DNA of 64,000 nt, taken from JABDQZ01 sp963801985. Lineage in GTDB: Bacteria; Pseudomonadota; Gammaproteobacteria; Chromatiales; Chromatiaceae. The stretch lies in NCBI GenBank assembly GCA_963801985.1, contig CAWDGV010000004.1, positions 30,520 to 94,519 on the forward strand, read 5' to 3'. A program made the translations under genes and the position numbers. Below are positions 1 to 8,297 of this stretch, in pieces; the stretch's first letter is position 1, and each line of letters opens with the position of its first letter. The notes under the pieces were generated by a model. It was not told where the DNA came from. It saw only the letters and a list, made by a program, of their open reading frames with translations, and made no database searches.

Positions 1-386
1 TCAGTTCAGCGCAGGATTTTCCGCAGTGACTCTGTTTTCTGCTCAATCAGTTCATTTACGATGATGTATGAATCTTCAATTTGCTGTCGGGGCGTCCTGC
101 CATCAACCGTCAATGCAGATAAACCCGCCCCAACCTGCTGCTTGAGACCACCAATACGCTTCATGAAAAATTCATCAAGATTGCCACTGACAATGGCAAC
201 AAACTTCAGGCGTTCGAGCAGCGGGTTGCGTTCGTCGTCTGATTCATGAAGCACACGACGATTAAATTCCAGCCAGGTCAATTCCCGGTTGAGATAAAGC
301 TCCTGGGAATCAAGTTCAAGATGTACATCATTCGCAGGCTCCGGCGCCAGTTCTGCTTTTACCGTGTTGATATTGTCAGTAGCCAT
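1..386 (-). CDS. ppk1: Polyphosphate kinase 1, N-terminal part (cut by window edge, apparent frameshift)
   Basis: Start of PPK1, the membrane-associated enzyme that builds polyphosphate from ATP. The N-terminal domain is recognisable by the run NRELTWLEFNRRVLHES and then SGNLDEFFMKRIGGLKQQ, both typical of the family, which is about 690 residues long. The reading frame meets a TGA at 8-6 after only 126 residues, far short of family length. Dropping one base just before it gives Ala-Glu-Leu, the kind of helix continuation expected here, so I infer a one-base error or a true frameshift right at the edge. The gene lies downstream of minCDE on the same strand, about 94 bp after minE. The rest of the gene is outside the window. 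Confidence 0.85.
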
Positions 387-480
387 GGTTTATCCCGATA
401 TCAGAAATTAAATAAACAGCTGTTACCAATCTAATTCTAGTAAAACCTGCACTTTTTTGATACTGATATAAATGCAGTGA

Positions 481-735
481 TTAATGCTCGGGCAAAGTAA
501 TATTCAATTCCAGGACGTCCTGGTGATCATCATGATCAATCTGTATTGATATCGCATCCTGATCAACCGCAACGTATTTCTTGATAACTTCCAGAATATC
601 CTTTTGCAGCTGTGGTAAATAGGAAGGCGCATTCCGGGTAGCTCGCTCGTGAGAGACGAGGATTTGCAGGCGCTCCTTGGCAACATTCGCAGAAGCATTC
701 CGGTTTGAACGAAAATAATCCAGTAAACGCATCAT
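481..735 (-). CDS. minE: Cell division topological specificity factor MinE
   Basis: MinE drives pole-to-pole oscillation of MinCD by stimulating the MinD ATPase at the membrane. The N-terminal LLDYFRS is the membrane-targeting and MinD-contact region; the rest (about residues 30-84, with ERLQILVSHERA and the closing ELNITLPE) is the topological specificity domain. Length (about 84 aa) is normal. The start is ambiguous: GTG 738, ATG 735 and ATG 732 are in tandem behind GGAGGG. I chose 735, which overlaps the minD stop in TGATG fashion, implying translational coupling. It is the last gene of minC-minD-minE. Confidence 0.95.
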   Translation of the reverse strand: MMRLLDYFRSNRNASANVAKERLQILVSHERATRNAPSYLPQLQKDILEVIKKYVAVDQDAISIQIDHDDHQDVLELNITLPEH

Positions 736-1544
736 CACCCTCCAAACAGACGACCGAACAGTCTCTTTTTCGGCACATTGATAAATCGGTGTGGCAGGTC
801 TTCACCCAGGTAACGCGACACAACATCGCCATACGCCATGCCCGCATCACTTTCCTGGTCCATCACAACCGGGTTGCCGGAGTTGGATGCGTTCAATACA
901 GCCTGAGACTCGGGTACAACACCCAGCAAGTCCAGTGACAATATATCCTGCACATCATCAACACTGAGCATCTCGCCCCTGGCGACCCTTTCCGGGGAAT
1001 AACGCGTCAACAGCAGGAATTCGCGAATCGGCTCATGTCCCTGTTCGGCGCGGCGCGATTTGCTGGCAAGAATACCCAGCATACGGTCTGAGTCACGCAC
1101 CGATGACACCTCGGGATTGGTAACAACAATCGCATCATCTGCAAAATACATGGCCATGGTGGCACCATGTTCAATGCCAGCCGGTGAGTCGCAGACAATA
1201 TAATCAAAGGTCTGCGCTAAAGTTTGCAGGACTTTATCCACCCCTTCTATTGTCAGGGCCTCCTTGTCACGCGTCTGGGAAGCAGGAAGCACGAACAGTG
1301 ATTCACAACGCTTGTCCCTGATCAAGGCCTGGTTCAGGTTCGCTTCACCATTAATGACATTGACGAAGTCATACACCACGCGGCGCTCACAACCCATGAT
1401 CAGGTCAAGATTTCTCAAACCCACGTCAAAGTCGATGACTGCAACCTTGTTACCTTTTTGCGCCAGACCCATTGCCAGGGCAGCGCTTGTCGTGGTCTTA
1501 CCCACTCCTCCTTTACCGGAGGTCACTACAATAATTCTTGCCAA
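735..1544 (-). CDS. minD: Septum site-determining ATPase MinD
   Basis: Membrane-cycling ParA/MinD-type ATPase that recruits MinC and positions the division septum. The deviant Walker A motif KGGVGKTT (residues 10-17), switch I/II residues around VIDFDVGLRNLD and VCDSPAGIE, and the C-terminal amphipathic helix KKRLFGRLFGG that anchors it in the membrane are all visible. Length 269 aa is normal. It sits 30 bp after minC and overlaps minE, in the standard minCDE operon. Confidence 0.97.
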   Translation of the reverse strand: MARIIVVTSGKGGVGKTTTSAALAMGLAQKGNKVAVIDFDVGLRNLDLIMGCERRVVYDFVNVINGEANLNQALIRDKRCESLFVLPASQTRDKEALTIEGVDKVLQTLAQTFDYIVCDSPAGIEHGATMAMYFADDAIVVTNPEVSSVRDSDRMLGILASKSRRAEQGHEPIREFLLLTRYSPERVARGEMLSVDDVQDILSLDLLGVVPESQAVLNASNSGNPVVMDQESDAGMAYGDVVSRYLGEDLPHRFINVPKKRLFGRLFGG

Positions 1545-1574
1545 GATATTCTCCTTGTACGTCGAGCGAACGTT

Positions 1575-2312
1575 TTAAATTGTTTGAATGTTCAGTTTTT
1601 TATCTGTCAGGAAAACCTGAACCGGTTTATTCATCTGGTCCTCACCAATTAACTCATTCACCAGGTAGTGTCCGGCAATGGCGATCAGTTCAGCCTGCAG
1701 GTTATGACAAAAAATCCTTGCACCACGATAACCTTTCACACCTGCCAGGGCCCGGCCCCGCAATGCGCCGTAAACATGGATGTTTCCATCTGCAATAATT
1801 TCAGCACCACTGCTGACCTGTGATGTGATAATCAGGTCACTGCCTGGTGCATAAATACGCTGGCCGGAACGGACAGGCTTCGTAATCAGCTTGCTGACAA
1901 ACGGCTTGCCTAAATCGACTTTTTTCCGGTTGTTATCAGCAATTGGAGCAACATTATTTCGTTGTGTCTGTCTGGCTGAGTCATCCCTGTCTGAGAGGAT
2001 TGCAAGTTCCATCAGTTCAGCCATTTCCTGCTGATTCTTGGAACCGCCCTTGATGCCGATTGGGATCATGCCGTGACCGCGCATCAGACCTACCAGCAGA
2101 GCAAAATCGACCTCGACATTTTTTTCAGTCAACAGCCGCAAATCAATCACAACCGGGGTGTTCAGAAAAAAAGCCGGAGACTGATTGACCTGATCTTCCA
2201 ACTGGTCAGCCAGCCGGTCCATATCGGTATTCAGTAAGCGTAAATTTGGCAAGGTGAACTGACCAGCTTTCAATTCAAATGCCGGGGTAGAAGAGTTTTG
2301 CACCGCTTCCAT
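1575..2312 (-). CDS. minC: Septum site-determining protein MinC
   Basis: Inhibitor of FtsZ polymerisation that works with MinD. The N-terminal domain (about residues 10-115) is followed by a Pro/Lys-rich linker and a C-terminal beta-helix domain (about 140-245) with the family's SGAEIIADGNIHVYG and RALAGVKG signatures. The length of 245 aa is typical. First gene of the min operon; its upstream gap of 160 bp presumably carries the operon promoter. Confidence 0.96.
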   Translation of the reverse strand: MEAVQNSSTPAFELKAGQFTLPNLRLLNTDMDRLADQLEDQVNQSPAFFLNTPVVIDLRLLTEKNVEVDFALLVGLMRGHGMIPIGIKGGSKNQQEMAELMELAILSDRDDSARQTQRNNVAPIADNNRKKVDLGKPFVSKLITKPVRSGQRIYAPGSDLIITSQVSSGAEIIADGNIHVYGALRGRALAGVKGYRGARIFCHNLQAELIAIAGHYLVNELIGEDQMNKPVQVFLTDKKLNIQTI

Positions 2313-2474
2313 AAAAAGCCTTGTTATTAGAGGGTTTAAGAAAATAACCTGACAATAAAGGTTAACAGAACCGGGATACTATCAGGAATTAAACTACTAG
2401 TGATGTAAGATTTCCACAAGAAGAAAAACATGTAAAAGTCATAAAGGATTTCTTGTGACGAAGGTCACATAAAT

Positions 2475-2798
2475 TCAGGTGTAAACATCAATCCCGAGAA
2501 CATCACTGAGATAATTCTTCTGATCTGCCTGTTCGGTTTCTAGATACGCAGTAACCGCCCGGCTCTCACTGCTGGAAGACTGGTCTTTGAACAGGTTATT
2601 GCCACTTTGGTCAAAGGGCTCGTTTAGCAGCTGTTGTTTTGCCGCCTGCTTTTCAGATTCAGTAATAATGCGGGTAATCTGATTTGCCGGGCCCTCGTTT
2701 TTTTCACCAGCCCGTTCCGTCTCCCGAACCTGGGAAGCCGGTTTTTCGCCCAGAATAACTGGGATCAGACTGATAGATGGATTGTTGTTAATTTCCAT
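2475..2798 (-). CDS. Hypothetical protein, hydrophilic
   Basis: A 107-residue soluble, charged protein with no signal peptide or membrane segment. I do not recognise a family. The middle is low-complexity (Glu, Gln, Ser), and the C-terminus (AVTAYLETEQADQ, then a short closing segment) looks more ordered and could be the conserved part. It stands alone between hinT and minC on the same strand, with gaps of about 76 and 160 bp, so it may have its own promoter. The ordinary amino-acid composition and clear start support a real gene. Confidence 0.6.
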   Translation of the reverse strand: MEINNNPSISLIPVILGEKPASQVRETERAGEKNEGPANQITRIITESEKQAAKQQLLNEPFDQSGNNLFKDQSSSSESRAVTAYLETEQADQKNYLSDVLGIDVYT

Positions 2799-2876
2799 GG
2801 TCAGGGGCGAAAAAATTAAAATCAGGTTATTAAGTATAGATCAAGGTGCGATTTTAGTACCAATCGCCAGATCCGC

Positions 2877-3221
2877 CTAACCAGGAGGCCAGGACATGGC
2901 CCTGCCACCCAGCACATGCAAATGAATATGAAAAACGCTCTGGCCGGCTTCTTCATTACAATTCATTACGGTTCGATAGCCACGTTCTGACAAGCCATTT
3001 TCAGCTGCAATCTGCTTGGCCGCCAGGTACATTTCACCAATAAGTGCCGCATCTTCAGCACCCAGGTCATTTATTGTTGCAATATGTTTCCTGGGAATAA
3101 CCAGTACGTGCAATGGCGCCTGTGGATTAAGATCCTGAAAAGCAACCACCGAATCATTTTCAAAAACCTTGCCGGCGGGAATATCACCGGAAACAATTTT
3201 GCAAAACAGACAGTCAGTCAT
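2877..3221 (-). CDS. hinT: HIT-family nucleotide-binding hydrolase (HinT-like)
   Basis: Histidine-triad protein of the HinT type, which hydrolyses purine nucleoside phosphoramidates such as aminoacyl-adenylates. The N-terminal CLFCKI and the catalytic triad HIHLHVLGG near residue 100 are diagnostic. An upstream in-frame start would add 18 residues, but the ATG at 3221 is preceded by a good AAGGAAAA ribosome site and gives the usual 114 aa. It lies downstream of recR on the same strand. Confidence 0.92.
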   Translation of the reverse strand: MTDCLFCKIVSGDIPAGKVFENDSVVAFQDLNPQAPLHVLVIPRKHIATINDLGAEDAALIGEMYLAAKQIAAENGLSERGYRTVMNCNEEAGQSVFHIHLHVLGGRAMSWPPG

Positions 3222-3277
3222 GATTTTTTCCTTTTCTATTAATTCGGTATTAACGAACTGGTACTGACAAATCAAAC

Positions 3278-3871
3278 TTAATATGACTGTCTGCCAGTAA
3301 AAGCATGCGCAATCGTACCACCATCGACGAACTCCAGTTCCCCCCCCAGCGGCACTCCATGTGCAATACGACTGGTATTGATGCCCTTAGCCCTTGTCAT
3401 ATCACTGATATAGCGTGCCGTGGCTTCACCTTCAACCGTGGTATTGGTCGCCAGTATCACTTCCTTCACCTCGCCTTCGGACAGGCGCTTATCGAGTAAA
3501 TCCAGTCCGATTTCAGCCGGCCCGATACCATCCAATGGTGACAGATGCCCTCCCAGCACAAAATACAGGCCGGTGTATTGCACTGCCTGCTCAATACTGA
3601 CGACATCTGCGGGCGTCTCCACCACGCATAAAGTAGAATGATCTCTTTTGGGATTGGCACACAGGCGACAGACTTCTTCCTCGGTCAACGTTCTGCAGCG
3701 TTTACAGTGCCCGATTTTTGCAATGGCCTCAGCCAGTACCGATGCCAGGTGCTCACCGCCCCGGCGATCCCGCTCAAGCAGGTAAAACGCCATACGCTGT
3801 GCCGACTTGGGACCAACACCCGGCAGACAGCGCAAAGCTTCCATGAGCTGAGATAGCAGGCTTTTTTGCAT
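3278..3871 (-). CDS. recR: Recombination mediator RecR
   Basis: RecR acts with RecO to load RecA on SSB-coated gaps. The N-terminal helix-hairpin-helix (LPGVGPKSAQRMAFYLL), the four-Cys zinc site (CKRCRTLTEEEVCRLC, about residues 57-72), the Toprim domain (LCVVETPADV) and the C-terminal VPLGGELEFVD are visible. Length 197 aa is typical. Order dnaX-ybaB-recR is the classical conserved cluster. Confidence 0.97.
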   Translation of the reverse strand: MQKSLLSQLMEALRCLPGVGPKSAQRMAFYLLERDRRGGEHLASVLAEAIAKIGHCKRCRTLTEEEVCRLCANPKRDHSTLCVVETPADVVSIEQAVQYTGLYFVLGGHLSPLDGIGPAEIGLDLLDKRLSEGEVKEVILATNTTVEGEATARYISDMTRAKGINTSRIAHGVPLGGELEFVDGGTIAHAFTGRQSY

Positions 3872-3882
3872 TGAGTCCTGTC

Positions 3883-4206
3883 TTAAAAAGGCAGTTTGAA
3901 ACCAGGAGGCAAAGGCATCCCGGCGGTCGCGGCCGACATGCTTTCCTTGGACTTGTCAGCAATGCGGTTAACAGCATCATTGCAGGCAGCTGCAATCAGG
4001 TCTTCCAGCATTTCCTTGTCATCGGACATCAGGCTGTCATCGATTTCCACTCGCGCAACCTCATGCTTGCCGTTCATTGACACTTTGACCAGGCCACCAC
4101 CGGATTCACCGGTAACTTGTGTGCGTGCCAGTTCTTCCTGCGCTTTCTGCAGATCTTCCTGCATCTTTTGCGCCTGTTTCATTATGTTACCCAGACCACC
4201 TTTCAT
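3883..4206 (-). CDS. ybaB: Nucleoid-associated protein YbaB/EbfC
   Basis: Small DNA-binding dimer of the YbaB/EbfC family. The signature MKGGLGNIMKQAQKMQ at the N-terminus and VSMNGKHEVARVEID in the middle identify it. 107 aa is the usual size. It lies between dnaX and recR in the conserved order, 11 bp from recR, and is almost certainly cotranscribed. Confidence 0.96.
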   Translation of the reverse strand: MKGGLGNIMKQAQKMQEDLQKAQEELARTQVTGESGGGLVKVSMNGKHEVARVEIDDSLMSDDKEMLEDLIAAACNDAVNRIADKSKESMSAATAGMPLPPGFKLPF

Positions 4207-4300
4207 TGGGTTTACCTCTTCAATCTGTTATTCCCGCAAACGGGTTTCTATAAATGATATATCAAGTTAATTACTGCAAAATATGGAAATTCATGGAATT

Positions 4301-5902
4301 TCAACTTGAATCAACCGGTTTGATTGATCCCTTTACAACCTCTCCATCAAACTTTTTCTGCATCGCCTGTACATAGGGGTCGTTGTTAATATCTTCAACC
4401 GCACCGGTCTGCCTGTCCTTTTGCTGTTGTTCCCTGATCTGTTGCGGAGTTTCTCCAGCCAGCTTCTCAAGCAGAATTTCGACCCGCAAATTCGGATAAG
4501 CCGAGGTTAACGATTTACGCAACATTTCCTCTGCCCTGGAACCCTGCAGTGAATGATGCTGGGGATCGAGGGTCAGCACCAGCTTGCTGTCATCCCAGCT
4601 TTTAACTGCACAATGACCGGCAAACTGTCCTGTCAGGCCACCCAGTTTTAATTGCTGAATTACAACCGGCCAGTCACGACTGCCGGATGCAACAGTGCTT
4701 GCAACATTATTCTGGGGATTTACCGGCGATGCTGCAACCGGCTTAGGTTCATTCCGCTGTTGTAGTTTTGGCTTTCCAGCCGTTGCCCGGGGTTCTGCAG
4801 TATCGCTGCTATCAGCCGTATCCGGTGAAAAAGACAGCATGCGCAACATCAACATCTCAAAGCCCATCCGGGGTTCGGGAGCCAGGTTCAAATCATTTTG
4901 CCCAACCAGTGCCATCTGGTAATAAAGCTGCACATCCTCAGACGACAGGCTTTCTGCAAAAGCTTCAAGTTGCTGCCGGTCCATTGCATCATCATAAATA
5001 TCCACACTGGTCTGCTGTAACAATGCAATTCGATGCAGCCAGGAAATCAGCGATGTTAGCAATGAAACAAAATCCACGGATTGCTGTGCCATGTCATTGA
5101 TGTGAGTCATCAGGGATGTAGCATCCTTCTCTACCAGTGACTTCATCAGGTTAACAATATAATCCTGTGCAATTGTGCCCAGCATGGAGCGCACATCCTG
5201 CTCCCTGACCTGCCCGCCACCGAAAACAATGGCCTGGTCAAGCAGACTCAGCGCATCTCGCATACTGCCATCCGCCGCAATGGAAAGCAGTTGTAACGCT
5301 TCGTTGTCGAAGAAGATTTTTTCCGCCTCAAGGATATGCTTTAGCTGACCCTGAATCTGGTCAATCGGCAGACGCTTGAGATTAAATTGCAGGCAGCGTG
5401 ACAAAACGGTCACAGGCACTTTCTGTGGATCGGTGGTTGCCAGCAGGAACTTCACATGTGGCGGAGGCTCTTCCAGGGTTTTTAACAGTGCATTAAAACT
5501 GCTGTCAGAAAACATGTGCACTTCGTCAATCAGGTAAACCTTGTAGCGCCCCCCAACCGGGGCATAAGGCACGTTTTCCAGTAACTCACGCGTTTGGTCG
5601 ACCTTGGTGCGGGAAGCTGCATCCACTTCGATGAGATCGACAAACCGGCCTTCATCTATTTCCCGGCAGCTGTTGCACTCATTGCATGGGGTCGAACTGA
5701 CGCCAGTCTCGCAATTCAGGGATTTGGCCAGGATTCGGGCCAGTGTTGTTTTTCCCACGCCACGAGTGCCAGTGAACAGGTAGGCATGGTGCACCCGGTC
5801 ATTATCAAGTGCATTGGATAATGCACGCACGACGTGTTCCTGCCCGACCAATTCGGTAAAAACACGCGGTCTCCATTTTCTAGCAAGTACCTGGTATGAC
5901 AT
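4301..5902 (-). CDS. dnaX: DNA polymerase III subunit tau/gamma
   Basis: Clamp-loader ATPase of the replicative polymerase. Walker A GTRGVGKTT (about residue 45), a Cys4 zinc knuckle (about 64-79), Walker B LIDEVHMFSD and the SRC motif are all present. A linker follows residue 370 and a C-terminal tau domain ends near residue 533. It is shorter than E. coli DnaX (643 aa), and I see no well-placed A-AAA-AAG signal for making gamma; a CAG-AAA-AAG at about 4352-4360 lies too near the C-terminus to matter. First gene of the dnaX-ybaB-recR run. Confidence 0.96.
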   Translation of the reverse strand: MSYQVLARKWRPRVFTELVGQEHVVRALSNALDNDRVHHAYLFTGTRGVGKTTLARILAKSLNCETGVSSTPCNECNSCREIDEGRFVDLIEVDAASRTKVDQTRELLENVPYAPVGGRYKVYLIDEVHMFSDSSFNALLKTLEEPPPHVKFLLATTDPQKVPVTVLSRCLQFNLKRLPIDQIQGQLKHILEAEKIFFDNEALQLLSIAADGSMRDALSLLDQAIVFGGGQVREQDVRSMLGTIAQDYIVNLMKSLVEKDATSLMTHINDMAQQSVDFVSLLTSLISWLHRIALLQQTSVDIYDDAMDRQQLEAFAESLSSEDVQLYYQMALVGQNDLNLAPEPRMGFEMLMLRMLSFSPDTADSSDTAEPRATAGKPKLQQRNEPKPVAASPVNPQNNVASTVASGSRDWPVVIQQLKLGGLTGQFAGHCAVKSWDDSKLVLTLDPQHHSLQGSRAEEMLRKSLTSAYPNLRVEILLEKLAGETPQQIREQQQKDRQTGAVEDINNDPYVQAMQKKFDGEVVKGSIKPVDSS

Positions 5903-6075
5903 TTGTGATCGTTGTAGTAATTATAATTTTCCGGTCCAGTGTAACCTAAATAGTAACTGACTGTTTAGCGGAATTGGAGCCATTTTATATTCTCGAAAAT
6001 AAGCACGCTTCAAAATTTTAGCTACTATAATAATTGACTCATGGTTAGAAAATAAAACACGTGGAGAAAGCGTCA

Positions 6076-6507
6076 ATGAAATTAAAAACTGCTTTGTTAG
6101 CCTCTGCTCTCGCAGGTAGCGCAATGATGGCCCCTATGTCTGCCAATGCATTCTGGGACTGGGGACCAATGAATTTTGACTGGGATGATGACTATGGTCG
6201 CGGCTGGGGCGGTGGTCCCTGGGGCGGCAGTCCCTGGAATAACGGCTGGGGCGGCAATCGCTATGGATATGGTCCTGGTTCGGGTTACGGTCCTGGTTCG
6301 GGTTACGGTCCCGGTCCAGGTTACGGCCCCGGTCCAGGTTCCGGTTATGGCCCAAGATCTGGATCAAGCGGCCCAAGATGGGGTGGCAGTGGTCCGCGCT
6401 TCGGATTCAGTAGCGATAATAATAATGGACCGGGCTATGGATACGGCCCCAGGCGCCCTAGAAGCGGCTCAGGATTTGGATTCAGCAGCGATACCGATAG
6501 CATATAA
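6076..6507 (+). CDS. Secreted Gly/Tyr/Pro-rich protein, sulfur-globule-protein-like; C-terminus apparently frameshifted
   Basis: A signal peptide (MKLKTALLASALAGSAMMAP up to about residue 25, cut near SANA|FW) is followed by a short acidic, Trp-rich segment and tandem GYGPGS/GYGPGP repeats (about 6262-6360), then two copies of a GFGFSSD block. This composition resembles sulfur-globule coat proteins of sulfur-oxidising gammaproteobacteria. The start at 6076 has GGAGAAA just upstream. The frame ends at 6507 directly after the second SSD block, while the next frame continues with AYNYPRNRRPAPPPPPPA and stops at 6571. A Pro-rich tail would suit the protein, so one extra base near 6495-6500 is likely. 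A strong terminator follows. Function is inferred from composition only. Confidence 0.7.
   Translation: MKLKTALLASALAGSAMMAPMSANAFWDWGPMNFDWDDDYGRGWGGGPWGGSPWNNGWGGNRYGYGPGSGYGPGSGYGPGPGYGPGPGSGYGPRSGSSGPRWGGSGPRFGFSSDNNNGPGYGYGPRRPRSGSGFGFSSDTDSI
6262..6360 (+). repeat. Tandem GYGPG-type coding repeat
   Basis: Six or so imperfect 15-18 bp units encode Gly-Tyr-Gly-Pro-Gly-(Ser/Pro). They form the core of the sulfur-globule-like protein and probably make a disordered, self-associating region. Confidence 0.85.
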
Positions 6508-6582
6508 CTATCCCAGGAACAGAAGACCGGCTCCACCACCTCCTCCACCAGCAGCAAACACTGGCAATTAAGCCAGTTTAAG

Positions 6583-6618
6583 AAAACCGCCACTGTATTT
6601 ACAGTGGCGGTTTTTTTT
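6583..6618. terminator. Bidirectional intrinsic terminator
   Basis: A perfect inverted repeat with 15-base arms (AAAACCGCCACTGTA) and a 2-base loop is followed by eight T on the plus strand and preceded by A's that act as T's on the minus strand. It ends the sulfur-globule-like gene (plus) and sppA (minus, stop at 6641). Confidence 0.93.
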
Positions 6619-6640
6619 GCGCTGCAAGTTGACAAACTGA

Positions 6641-7618
6641 CTAGCGAAAAACAGGGCCATTCGAAAAACCAGTCAGTTTCAGCAATGAAGCCGACATACT
6701 GGCACCCAGTTTTTCCAGGAAGCGCTCAAACACATCTTCCCGCTTGGTAAAGTCTTTTAAAGTTTCTGCCTTAATCACTTCCCTGGCCACGTAACTGCTG
6801 CTTCCAAGTTCGTCAGCCAGGCCAAGCTCAATACTTTTTTCGCCACTCCAGAACAGGCCTGAAAAAATCTTCTCATCATCTTTCAAACGATTACCACGCC
6901 CGGCTTTAACCGCCTGAATAAAGTGCTGATGCAACTGGTCCAAAATTTCCTGCACATGCTCTTTTTCGTCGGTTTTTACCGGTGAAAATGGATCCAGAAT
7001 GCCTTTATGTTCACCTGCCGTCATCAAGCGACGTTCGACACCCAGTTTGTCGATGGTATCAACAAAGCCGTAACCATCCATCAGCACACCAATCGAACCC
7101 ACAATACTGGACTTATCGACATAGATCTGGTCAGCCGCTGCAGCAATGTAATACCCACCCGATGCACAAATGTCGGTTACGACCGCATAAACCGGAATAT
7201 CTTCGTGTTCCTTACTAAGGCGATTAATTTCATCATGAATATAGCTTGACTGAACCGGGCTCCCACCGGGACTGTTAATACGCAGAATGATGCCCTTGGT
7301 GTGTTTATATTCGAATGCATCTCGCAGCGCACTGATGACATTATCCGCACTGGCCTCGGTTTCATCAGATATGACGCCTTTCACTTCGATAATAGCGGTA
7401 ACGTCTTCGCCCAGCTTGGACTCAGAAAGGTCGTCCGGAATCAGCAAACCGACAAACAACAGTACGTAAAGGAATGCCAACGATTTGAAAAATATTCCCC
7501 AACGCCTGGCACGGCGTGATTCATTCAGCTGCTCCATGGCCAACTTTTCAAGCAAAGTTTTTTCCCAGCCATCCTGTTTGTTTTCAAGATCCTTTTGCCA
7601 GTTATCCTTTTTGATCAT
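6641..7618 (-). CDS. sppA: Signal peptide peptidase SppA, 36K type
   Basis: Membrane-anchored S49 serine protease that degrades cleaved signal peptides. A cytosolic N-terminus is followed by one membrane segment (about residues 45-62, FFKSLAFLYVLLFVGLLIP), then the periplasmic S49 domain. The nucleophile is the Ser in DICASGGYYIA and the general base the Lys in GEHKGILDPF. The length of 325 aa matches the short SppA type. Last gene of the rluC-HAD-sppA minus-strand run, 28 bp after the HAD gene. Confidence 0.94.
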   Translation of the reverse strand: MIKKDNWQKDLENKQDGWEKTLLEKLAMEQLNESRRARRWGIFFKSLAFLYVLLFVGLLIPDDLSESKLGEDVTAIIEVKGVISDETEASADNVISALRDAFEYKHTKGIILRINSPGGSPVQSSYIHDEINRLSKEHEDIPVYAVVTDICASGGYYIAAAADQIYVDKSSIVGSIGVLMDGYGFVDTIDKLGVERRLMTAGEHKGILDPFSPVKTDEKEHVQEILDQLHQHFIQAVKAGRGNRLKDDEKIFSGLFWSGEKSIELGLADELGSSSYVAREVIKAETLKDFTKREDVFERFLEKLGASMSASLLKLTGFSNGPVFR

Positions 7619-7646
7619 ATAAGCCTCTTACTATTGATAAACAACA

Positions 7647-8297
7647 TCATGGTTTTACCAGCCAACCCGCGACCTGGCGAAGATCATCGACACAATCCAG
7701 GGCACCATGGTTCAAAAGATGCTCCCTGGGATGCACACCGTAAGTTACACCCAAAGCATCAGTGCCGGCATTACTGGCCATTAACATATCGTATTCTGTA
7801 TCACCGATCATCAGTGTTTTTGTTACATCTGCACCAGTAAATTCCATAATTTCCTGCAGCATTTGTGGATGAGGCTTGGAAAAGGTTTCATCGGCACAAC
7901 GCGTGACGTGGAATACCTCGCCAAGCCCGGTTTTTGCCAGCACATGCTCCAGGCCACGACGACTTTTCCCGGTGGCAACAGCCAGCAGATAGCCTTCGGA
8001 TTCCAGTTGCCTTAACAGTTCTTCAGCACCTGCAAACAAGGTTTCCGGCGTAGGCTCGTCACCCAGAAAATGGTGTCGGTATTGCTGTGCAACACGTTGC
8101 ACTTCCTGCTCGTCGGTGATATTAAAAAGCCTCGCCATTGCTTCATGCAGTCCCAGGCCAATTATCTGCTTGGCCTCATCATACTCGGGTACCACCAGGC
8201 CCAGGTCCGTGGCAGCCGCCTGTGTGCAGGCAACAATTTTTGCCACTGAATCCATCAAAGTGCCATCCCAGTCAAAAACAATTAATTCATATTTCAT
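7647..8297 (-). CDS. HAD-IA family hydrolase (phosphoglycolate phosphatase-like)
   Basis: HAD-superfamily phosphatase of 216 aa. Motif I is DWDGTLMD (about residues 9-16), motif II lies near VAVATGKSRRGLEH, and motif IV is MIGDTEYDMLMA. A helical cap sits between motifs I and II, as in Gph-type enzymes. The start overlaps the rluC stop by 4 bp (ATGA), indicating coupling. Linkage to rluC is widely conserved, but the physiological substrate is not known from sequence. Confidence 0.9.
   Translation of the reverse strand: MKYELIVFDWDGTLMDSVAKIVACTQAAATDLGLVVPEYDEAKQIIGLGLHEAMARLFNITDEQEVQRVAQQYRHHFLGDEPTPETLFAGAEELLRQLESEGYLLAVATGKSRRGLEHVLAKTGLGEVFHVTRCADETFSKPHPQMLQEIMEFTGADVTKTLMIGDTEYDMLMASNAGTDALGVTYGVHPREHLLNHGALDCVDDLRQVAGWLVKP

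Noticed and set aside
4352..4360. CAG-AAA-AAG near the end of dnaX as a gamma/tau frameshift signal
   Set aside because: A shift there would remove only about 20 residues, so it cannot make a gamma-type protein.
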